From: Acidimicrobiia bacterium | GTDB lineage: Bacteria > Actinomycetota > Acidimicrobiia > IMCC26256 > BP-133 | Assembly (NCBI GenBank): GCA_025923175.1 | Contig: JAICGL010000236.1 | Span: 1-6,538, forward strand | Length of the DNA stretch: 6,538 bases | Direction: 5' to 3' | Shown here: positions 1 to 5,200 of the stretch, one piece after another | How the letters are laid out: the number at the start of each line of letters is the position of its first letter | Numbering within the stretch: the first letter of the stretch is position 1 | Notes under the pieces: model-generated | The model's input: the letters and a program-made list of their open reading frames with translations, nothing else | Databases searched by the model: none | What the model was told of the DNA's origin: nothing | Translations under genes and position numbers: made by a program

Positions 1-2095
1 ACGTCGGGTTGTTCCCCATGTCGCCGAAGGCGGTGCGGGTGATGGCGTTGACCGTCCCCGCCCCCGGGTTGAGTTTGCGCCACTGCCCGACCGGGCAGAC
101 GACGACGCCCCTTGCGACGAGGTCGCCGCTGCCGATTCGGGCCACCGCCTGGATCTCGCCCCGTTCGTTGAAGACCCGGACCGGCTGTCCCTCGTCGATC
201 CCGCGGGCTTCAGCGTCGTCGGCGCTCATGATCAGCGACTGCTCGCCCTGGACCCGCCGCTGATGGTCCATGTTCCCGTACTGCGAGTTCAGGAAGGCGT
301 GCGCCTTCGGCGAGATCATCTTGAGCGGATAGGCGCCACCCTCGAGGTCGTCCTCCGGCGGGATGTAGCAGGGCAGCGGATCGACGGCGTTGCCGGGCTG
401 GAACTCGTTGTAGCCCTCACGGAACACCGGCACGACGAAGTTGCCGGCCTGTTCCGCCATGGAGGAGTAGAACTCGCATTTCCCCGACGCGGTCGGGAAG
501 TTCCCCTCGGCGTGCGGGGCGTATTCGTCGGGACCGGGCAGGTTGAGACGGGCCCAGCCCTTCTCCTTGAGGAGGTCGAGGGTGATGCCCTCCAACGGTG
601 GGGCCGACCAGTCGTAGGCGGCGAGTGCCATCTCCTCGTCGGACAGGCAGTACCAGTCGTCCTCGAGGCCCATCCGCTGGGTCAGCCGGCGGAACTGCTC
701 CACGTTCGAAACCGCCTCGCCCAGCGGTTCGATAGCCGGCTGGTTGAGCGAGATGTAGAGGTGGCCCCATGAGAACATGATGTCGAACTGCTCGAGCTGC
801 GTGGTGGCCGGCAGCACGATGTCGGCGTAGTCGGCCGTGTCGGTCAGGTACTGCTCGCTGACCACGGTGAAGAGATCCTCCCGGGCCAGGCCGGCCAGGG
901 TCTTCTCCTGATTCGGCGCCATCACGACCGGGTTGGAGTTGTAGACGAAGAGGCCCTTGATCGGCGGGTCGAGGTCGAGCTCGCCGGTGAGGGCCGGGCC
1001 GAGATGCCACTGGTTGATCACCCGCGTGCCCGGCTGGATGAGCTCGGGTCGCTGGAGGACGTCCCACTTCAGCGGGAAGGCCCACAGGGGCAGCTGGAGG
1101 ATCCCGCCGCCGACGTTGCGCCAGGCCCCGGTCAGCGCCGGCAGGGAGGCGATGGCCCGCATGGCCTGGCCGCCGTTCGCCTGCCGTTCGATCGCCACGC
1201 CGACCCGGATGACCGACGGATTGGTGGTGGCGTACTCCCGGGCCAGAGTGACGATGTCGTCGACCGGGATGCCGGTGATCTCGGAGACCCGCTCCGGCGG
1301 GTACTCCTGGACCCGCTTGGCCAGATCCTCGAAGCCGGCCGTGTAGTTGGCGATGTAGTCCTCGTCGACCAGGTCCTCGGCGATGATGACGTGCATCAGG
1401 CCCAGGGCCAGGGCGGCGTCGGTCCCGGGCTTGATCGGGATGTACCAGTCGGCGCTCTGCGCCGTCCGGTGGCGCAGCGGGTCGATGGCCACGACCCTGG
1501 CGCCGCGCTCCTGCGCCTCCTTGATGAAGGGCCACATGTGCAGGTTGGTGGACCGGATGTTGCACGCCCACAGCAGGATGTACTTGGAGTGGACGAAGCT
1601 CTCGGGGTCGAGCCCGGCCGTCGGGCCCAGCGTCATGAAGTAGGCCGTGCAGGCCGACGAGTCGCAGAACGTCCGTTCGCTGACCGTGGCACCGATCCGG
1701 TGGAAGAACGGGTCGCCGACGGTCAGGCCGTTGAGAATGCCCTCGGTGCCGAGATAGCTGTAGGGCAGGATGGCCTGCCCGCCGTACTCGTCGATGATCC
1801 CCTGGAACCGGGTGGCGATCTCGTCGAGCGCCTCGTCCCACGAGATGCGCTCGAACTGCCCCGCTCCCTTTGGGCCAACCCTTCGCAAGGGATAGAGGAC
1901 CCGGTTGGGGCTGTAGGTGTGGTTGGTGTAGTCGTTGACCTTCACGCAGAGGCCGCCCTGCGTGAACGGATGCTCGGGGTCCCCCCGGACCTTGGTCGCC
2001 TTGCCGTTCTCGACCGTCACCAGCATGGCGCAGGTGTCCGGGCAGTCGTGCGGGCAGGCCCCGCGCACGACCCGGACGTCTTCGGTGAGACTCAT
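1..2095 (-). CDS. Molybdopterin oxidoreductase (DMSO-reductase superfamily, [4Fe-4S]-containing), 3' end cut by window edge
   Basis: Large molybdenum/tungsten bis-pterin oxidoreductase catalytic subunit; substrate unknown. 698 residues are visible and the frame is open from the ATG to base 1. The N-terminal [4Fe-4S] domain has Cys14, Cys18, Cys22 and Cys50 (C-x3-C-x3-C-x27-C, within ACPHDCPDTC and GGLC), followed by Lys52, the usual basic residue between cluster and pterin. The molybdopterin domain covers roughly residues 65-480, with an IDPLRHRTA stretch near 205, PGTDAALALG near 222, VYNSNPV near 385 and ADIVLPATTQLEQ near 425. Cys144 in ERTFCDSSA is the best candidate Mo/W ligand by position, but nearby Ser146/Ser147 cannot be excluded. 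The dinucleotide-binding domain starts near 588 (ISPKAHAFLNSQYGN). No Tat or Sec signal is visible, so it should be cytoplasmic. The last visible residues (GDMGNNPT) resemble the family C-terminus, so perhaps 10-25 residues are missing. The start is supported by a G-rich Shine-Dalgarno. No electron-transfer partner subunit is in view. Family assignment is firm; the exact enzyme is not. Confidence 0.95.
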   Translation of the reverse strand, partial: MSLTEDVRVVRGACPHDCPDTCAMLVTVENGKATKVRGDPEHPFTQGGLCVKVNDYTNHTYSPNRVLYPLRRVGPKGAGQFERISWDEALDEIATRFQGIIDEYGGQAILPYSYLGTEGILNGLTVGDPFFHRIGATVSERTFCDSSACTAYFMTLGPTAGLDPESFVHSKYILLWACNIRSTNLHMWPFIKEAQERGARVVAIDPLRHRTAQSADWYIPIKPGTDAALALGLMHVIIAEDLVDEDYIANYTAGFEDLAKRVQEYPPERVSEITGIPVDDIVTLAREYATTNPSVIRVGVAIERQANGGQAMRAIASLPALTGAWRNVGGGILQLPLWAFPLKWDVLQRPELIQPGTRVINQWHLGPALTGELDLDPPIKGLFVYNSNPVVMAPNQEKTLAGLAREDLFTVVSEQYLTDTADYADIVLPATTQLEQFDIMFSWGHLYISLNQPAIEPLGEAVSNVEQFRRLTQRMGLEDDWYCLSDEEMALAAYDWSAPPLEGITLDLLKEKGWARLNLPGPDEYAPHAEGNFPTASGKCEFYSSMAEQAGNFVVPVFREGYNEFQPGNAVDPLPCYIPPEDDLEGGAYPLKMISPKAHAFLNSQYGNMDHQRRVQGEQSLIMSADDAEARGIDEGQPVRVFNERGEIQAVARIGSGDLVARGVVVCPVGQWRKLNPGAGTVNAITRTAFGDMGNNPT

Positions 2096-2233
2096 GGAAT
2101 CGCCCCCCTCATGAAGGTGTCGCCCAGATCCTGCGAGGCGGCGCCCGTCGTCTGGTGTAACGATTCTTGACAATCACCGGCCGCTGCGCCAGAGGCAGCT
2201 CATCCGGTACGCGTCATGCCCAGCCCTGCGCGG
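2096..2233 (-). other. Intergenic gap between the envelope operon and the oxidoreductase gene, possible promoter region
   Basis: This 138-base spacer is the only real gap in the window. On the minus strand it holds, in order, an imperfect GC-rich hairpin candidate (2177-2207: a 5-bp GCTGC/GCAGC stem with outer CCGG arms, no T-run after it), then a relatively AT-rich patch (about 2155-2176) with a TTGTCA hexamer at 2173-2168, then the ribosome binding site. No convincing -10 hexamer sits at standard spacing from TTGTCA. The patch also contains a weak 14-base imperfect palindrome at 2162-2175 (GATT/AATC arms). A promoter for the oxidoreductase gene is plausible from position and composition, but no single element is convincing. 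No coding sequence or RNA gene is visible here. Confidence 0.3.
2101..2110 (-). promoter_or_regulatory. Ribosome binding site of the molybdopterin oxidoreductase gene
   Basis: On the minus strand the sequence GAGGGGGGCG lies just before the ATG at 2095, leaving about 5-9 bases depending on which Gs pair with the 16S rRNA tail. It supports the ATG at 2095. An ATG slightly upstream, at the 5' edge of this motif, is out of frame. Confidence 0.6.
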
Positions 2234-2833
2234 TCAGCCGGGGTGGGTGATGGGGGCCGAGCTTCGTTTCCTGCGGGACCGGGTGCGGGCCAGGGTCAGG
2301 AGGCCCGAGAGGGTGGCGGCGGCGGTGATGCCGAGGATCAGGGGGACGGTTCGAGGGCCCGCGCTGCGGTCTCCCGTCGGGGGGCGGGAGCCGGCCACCT
2401 CGACGGGTTGGCCCGCCTGAAGGGTGACCGGCCAGGTCTTCTTGAAGGGGACGGCGCGGGCGCCGCCCGGGACCTCGTCGGCTTCCACCGTCAGCGTCCA
2501 CGAGCCGTCGGTGATGGGGACGGTGCCTTCGTAGCGGCCGTCGTTGTCGCCGTCCGCGAGGCCAACGGGTCCGACGGTCTGGCCGGCCGGGCCGGACGCC
2601 GCGACCTGCACGCCGAAGCCGGGCTCGTGCTGGCCGGAGTCGCCGTCGCGGACCACAAGGGCGACGCCCCAGCCGTCGGCCCGCGGCTCCAGGCGGATCG
2701 AGTCCACGTACAGCTGGGCGCGTCCCCCGGAGTGGGCGCCGGCCGGCGGCCCCGGCAGCGCCCCGACCGTGAGCGAGACGAGCATGGCGGCGGCGGAGGC
2801 GGCGAGGCCCGGTCGCGGGCGGCGAACTCGCAT
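2234..2833 (-). CDS. Secreted YtkA/CopC-like protein with C-terminal membrane anchor
   Basis: A 199-residue exported protein. An Arg-rich N-terminus (MRVRRPRPG) and a hydrophobic stretch (about 11-30) form a signal peptide with an AGA cleavage site before His34, so the mature protein would begin HSGG. Residues about 38-138 form a compact beta-rich domain with the pattern GRYEGTVPITDGSWTLTVEA, resembling YtkA-like/FixH-like and CopC-like immunoglobulin-fold domains. A Pro/Gly-rich linker follows, then one transmembrane helix (about 163-181) and an Arg/Lys-rich cytoplasmic tail, so the domain should sit outside the membrane. It is the last gene of the operon. Start choice: a GTG at 2863 would overlap the upstream stop by four bases (GTGA) and give 209 residues but has no ribosome binding site. 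The ATG at 2833 has GGAAGGGA at 2851-2844, 10 bases away, and gives a cleaner signal peptide. The fold assignment is by pattern only; a metal-binding role is inference. Confidence 0.85.
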   Translation of the reverse strand: MRVRRPRPGLAASAAAMLVSLTVGALPGPPAGAHSGGRAQLYVDSIRLEPRADGWGVALVVRDGDSGQHEPGFGVQVAASGPAGQTVGPVGLADGDNDGRYEGTVPITDGSWTLTVEADEVPGGARAVPFKKTWPVTLQAGQPVEVAGSRPPTGDRSAGPRTVPLILGITAAATLSGLLTLARTRSRRKRSSAPITHPG

Positions 2834-2843
2834 GGGGCGGCGG

Positions 2844-2851
2844 TCCCTTCC
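2844..2851 (-). promoter_or_regulatory. Ribosome binding site deciding the start of the YtkA/CopC-like gene
   Basis: The minus-strand sequence GGAAGGGA ends 10 bases before the ATG at 2833. The alternative GTG at 2863 is preceded by a GC-rich stretch without a purine-rich Shine-Dalgarno. This favours the ATG, although translation from the GTG by coupling to the upstream stop remains possible. Confidence 0.5.
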
Positions 2852-2859
2852 GGCCGGCG

Positions 2860-4002
2860 TCACAGGATCGCCCGGGCGGCCTCGATCAGTTCGTGGAAGT
2901 ACTTGAGGAGCGTGATCGTCAGCGAAAGCCCGGCGGTGCCGGCGACGAGGACCAGCGCACCGGCCCGCGCGACACCGGGTGCGGTGCGTTCCGGCTCCAC
3001 AGCGGCGGACGCTTCGACGATCGGCGGCAGCTCAGCGATGGCTGTCCGGCCCCGCTCGCGCCCGGCGGGCCCGGCGGCGTGCCAGGGGGACGGGTCGTCG
3101 AGCGCCGCCGGTACGGCAATGACATGGGCGCGGAGCCGGCGGCGGGCCTCGGCGTGGAGGACAGCGCTGGCTGCCACCATCGCGGCGTAGATGCCCAGCT
3201 TCGTCGCCAGGGTCAGGAAGTACGGCTTCCCGTACGGCAGGCGGAACGCCGCTTCGATGCGGGCCGCCGAGAACGGCGTCTCGTAGGCAGTCTGGTTCAG
3301 GAGCAGGTAGGTGCCGCTGGCCACCAGCAGCCCGGTGGCGGCCCACAACGACTTCACCATGAGATCGAAGCGGTTCTCGAGGCGATGGAGGCCGAAGGCT
3401 GACAGGCGGTGCCGCAGGGCCGGGAAGGCGAGCATCCCGATGAGGGCAACGGCCAGCGACCACACCGCCGCGAACCCCGCATGGCCCCACAGCAGCGCGA
3501 CTTCGAACAGCCGGCCCCTGATCCGGTTCTCGTCGGCGGCGGGCGCGACTTCGCTGGTGACGATGTCAAGCTCGGTGACCGCCCGGCCCAGCACCACTGG
3601 CGGGTCGTCGGGATCGCCCCGCAGGCGGTTGACGGCCCCGGAGAACTGCCAGCGCCCGCCGTGGTCGACGAGCACGGTGCACAGGTAGATACCGGCGGGG
3701 ACGTCAGGACTGCTGTCGCGCTCGTGGGCACAGGGGAAGATCTCGGTCCTCGCGCCGGTCGGGGGCTGGGCGCTGGCGTAGACCTCGAACCGGTCCTGTG
3801 GCGGTGCGGCCGTCGTGCGGTCGGTGACCGTCACCTTGAGGTTCACGACGAGATCGCTGGCGAGGATCCCGGGCCTCGTGTCCCGCTCGATCCGGATGTC
3901 CAGGCCCGAAGCCGTCTGAGCCGACGCCGTGACGGGCACCAACACTCCGCCGGCCAGCAGCCCGAGCGCCCATAGCCCAAGAGCCCAGTGCCGGCTTCTC
4001 AT
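2860..4002 (-). CDS. CopD-like membrane protein with an N-terminal exported domain
   Basis: A 380-residue integral membrane protein. Residues 1-29 form a signal peptide (RSRH then a long hydrophobic run, with an ASA-type site near 26-28). Residues about 32-150 are a soluble beta-rich extracytoplasmic domain with two cysteines, Cys91 and Cys108, that could form a disulfide. A membrane region follows: helices near 166-194 (with LLWGHAGFAAVW, including His174), 217-236 (SLWAATGLLVASGTYLLL) and 261-283 (FLTLATKLGIYAAMVAAS), then a polar Ala/Pro/Arg-rich loop (about 285-345) and a last helix near 346-367. The helix pattern, the PYGKPYFLTLATKLG stretch before the third helix and the conserved His/Trp of the first resemble the CopD family (copper resistance protein D). 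The start at 4002 overlaps the upstream stop as ATGA; an in-frame start at 4089 would only add Arg-rich sequence in front of the signal peptide. Copper transport is suggested by family resemblance, not shown. Confidence 0.85.
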   Translation of the reverse strand: MRSRHWALGLWALGLLAGGVLVPVTASAQTASGLDIRIERDTRPGILASDLVVNLKVTVTDRTTAAPPQDRFEVYASAQPPTGARTEIFPCAHERDSSPDVPAGIYLCTVLVDHGGRWQFSGAVNRLRGDPDDPPVVLGRAVTELDIVTSEVAPAADENRIRGRLFEVALLWGHAGFAAVWSLAVALIGMLAFPALRHRLSAFGLHRLENRFDLMVKSLWAATGLLVASGTYLLLNQTAYETPFSAARIEAAFRLPYGKPYFLTLATKLGIYAAMVAASAVLHAEARRRLRAHVIAVPAALDDPSPWHAAGPAGRERGRTAIAELPPIVEASAAVEPERTAPGVARAGALVLVAGTAGLSLTITLLKYFHELIEAARAIL

Positions 4003-4541
4003 CCGACGACGACGCCACGTTCGGCGTCCCACCGGCCGAAGTGCTCGTCGACCCGTACCTCGGCGATCCGCAGCTGCTTGTCGAACCACTCCGTGAAGAA
4101 GCTCTGGCGCTGGGCGTCGATGAACTCGGCGGCTTTGCCGGCCGGCTCCCCCTCGGGGGCGGCGATGTCGGGGAAGAGCCGTGCGGCCATCGCGTGGCTG
4201 AGGCGGCCGGCCTCGGCCTCCGGGTTGCCACTGCCGTCAACGGAGACGTTCATCTCCCGGGCCAGATGGCGGAGCAGCGCGTGCTTGATCTGGTAAAGGA
4301 GTACGAAGCGAGTGAGCGTCTCGGTCCGGTCTCCGTCGACGGCGTGCCCGTCGTCGGCGTCCTGGGGCGCTTGCGCCTTCAGGTGTCCGTCGAGCAGGGC
4401 CTCGGTCTCAACCACGGGGATCTTCGTCCCCTCGACGACGGCGGCGACGTCAGGGGAAGCGCCCGATCCGGCGCATCCGCCGGTCACCGCCGCCACGAGC
4501 ACCAGCCCGTACAGCCGTTTCCGCCACGGCGTGGTGCTCAT
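3999..4541 (-). CDS. Lipoprotein with SurA/PrsA N-terminal-like chaperone domain, no PPIase domain
   Basis: A 180-residue predicted lipoprotein. The N-terminus has basic residues (WRKR), a hydrophobic core (YGLVLVAAV) and TGGC, with Cys23 as the probable lipidated residue. The -3 Thr is not the usual Leu/Val, so the lipobox is slightly off consensus. The mature part begins with the typical foldase start VAAVVEGTKIPVVETEALL (about 32-50), a SurA_N/PrsA-type opening. A helix-rich stretch follows (residues about 75-100 and 136-165) that would form the rest of the N-domain. The protein ends in HFGRWDAERGVVV, a tail I recall from actinobacterial SurA N-terminal-domain proteins. No parvulin domain follows, so it should be a holdase-like chaperone or binding protein rather than an isomerase. 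Both ends overlap neighbours by ATGA (at 4541-4538 and 4002-3999), so it is probably translated by coupling. Upstream sequence shows only a weak AGGTG. Confidence 0.85.
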   Translation of the reverse strand: MSTTPWRKRLYGLVLVAAVTGGCAGSGASPDVAAVVEGTKIPVVETEALLDGHLKAQAPQDADDGHAVDGDRTETLTRFVLLYQIKHALLRHLAREMNVSVDGSGNPEAEAGRLSHAMAARLFPDIAAPEGEPAGKAAEFIDAQRQSFFTEWFDKQLRIAEVRVDEHFGRWDAERGVVVG

Positions 4542-5200
4542 GGCGCCGGCGGCACCTGGCCGCCCGCATCGATCGCCTGGCGCAGGTAGGGCGACGTCTG
4601 CTTCTCCACGCCCGCCTCGTCCTGTTCCGCCTGGAACCGCCCGGCCCGGCCCTCCAGCGAATCGGCCGACGACTTCCGTTCTCCGGTGGCCAGCGACCGC
4701 AGCAGGTCCAGGGTGTTGCGGGGCACGAGGTAGATCCGACCCGAGTCGTTGCCCCGGCGGGCGTAGAAGCCTGCGCCGCTGAAGCTCGCCGCCCCGACCC
4801 GGATTTCGACGGAGGTGCCGGCGCGGGTTTCGAGACGGACGACCGCCTCCGGATCGGCCAGCCCGTACTGGGGATCGGCCTGGTCCGCCTCCACGACCCG
4901 GTAGGCGAGCATCGGGAACAGTTCGTCTTCGGTGCTGAGCAGCAGCGGAGCGGATTGCGGCGGGGAACCGGTCGAGGCCGACCAGCCGCGGTCGTCGCGG
5001 ATCAGGTCGGCCAGCCGCCCGTCCGTCTCGACGACGACCCGCCGGACCCCGGCGGGGGAGAGGTCGACGAGGGCCGGGAGTGCTTCGCGGGCGGGATCGC
5101 GGCGACCGACAGCGACCGCGATCGCCACGACGGCGACGAAGGCCGCCACCGAAGCAGCAGCGAGCCTCCGCCATCCGGGACGGGCGAGCCGGGCCCTCAT
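4538..5200 (-). CDS. DUF4340 domain-containing membrane-anchored protein
   Basis: A 220-residue protein with a basic N-terminus and one transmembrane helix at about residues 13-32; the rest should face outside. The body matches DUF4340: Asp/Arg-rich strands after LVDLSPAGVRRVVVETDGR, the motif QYGLADPEAVVRLET (about 111-125), then VEIRVGA and FYARRGNDSGRIYLVP (about 145-160). DUF4340 proteins commonly sit next to GldG-type proteins and ABC-2 transporters, as the upstream gene does here, but their biochemical role is not established. The start at 5200 forms an ATGA overlap with the upstream stop; the only purine run (GAGG) abuts the ATG, so coupling is the likely way it is translated. An in-frame start at 5371 would overlap the upstream gene by 175 bases and add 57 Arg/Pro-rich residues, so it was not used. 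Confidence 0.9.
   Translation of the reverse strand: MRARLARPGWRRLAAASVAAFVAVVAIAVAVGRRDPAREALPALVDLSPAGVRRVVVETDGRLADLIRDDRGWSASTGSPPQSAPLLLSTEDELFPMLAYRVVEADQADPQYGLADPEAVVRLETRAGTSVEIRVGAASFSGAGFYARRGNDSGRIYLVPRNTLDLLRSLATGERKSSADSLEGRAGRFQAEQDEAGVEKQTSPYLRQAIDAGGQVPPAP

Noticed and set aside
263..772. 169-codon open frame on the plus strand
   Set aside because: Antisense shadow of the C-terminal half of the oxidoreductase, with no recognisable domain.
417..1841. 474-codon open frame on the minus strand within the oxidoreductase region
   Set aside because: It is a different frame of the same strand as the real gene. Its translation is low-complexity Arg/Gly/Pro/His-rich sequence without family motifs.
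1004..2170. Long open frame of 388 codons on the plus strand
   Set aside because: It lies antisense to the molybdopterin oxidoreductase, whose cluster and pterin motifs are unmistakable. The plus-strand translation is rich in Arg, Gly, Val and Asp with no recognisable domain, as expected for a shadow in high-GC DNA.
2177..2207. Possible intrinsic terminator after the envelope operon
   Set aside because: The stem is only 5 bp plus separated CCGG arms, and no T-run follows on the minus strand. It is too weak to call as a terminator.
2216..3190. 324-codon open frame on the plus strand
   Set aside because: It is antisense to the YtkA/CopC-like and CopD-like genes, is low in complexity (runs of Gly, Ala, Arg), and has no signal or domain.
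4542..5174. Long N-terminal extension for the lipoprotein gene (in-frame start at 5174)
   Set aside because: The extension would overlap the DUF4340 gene almost completely and encodes Arg/Pro/Gly-rich shadow sequence. The ATG at 4541 gives a proper lipoprotein signal and an ATGA junction.
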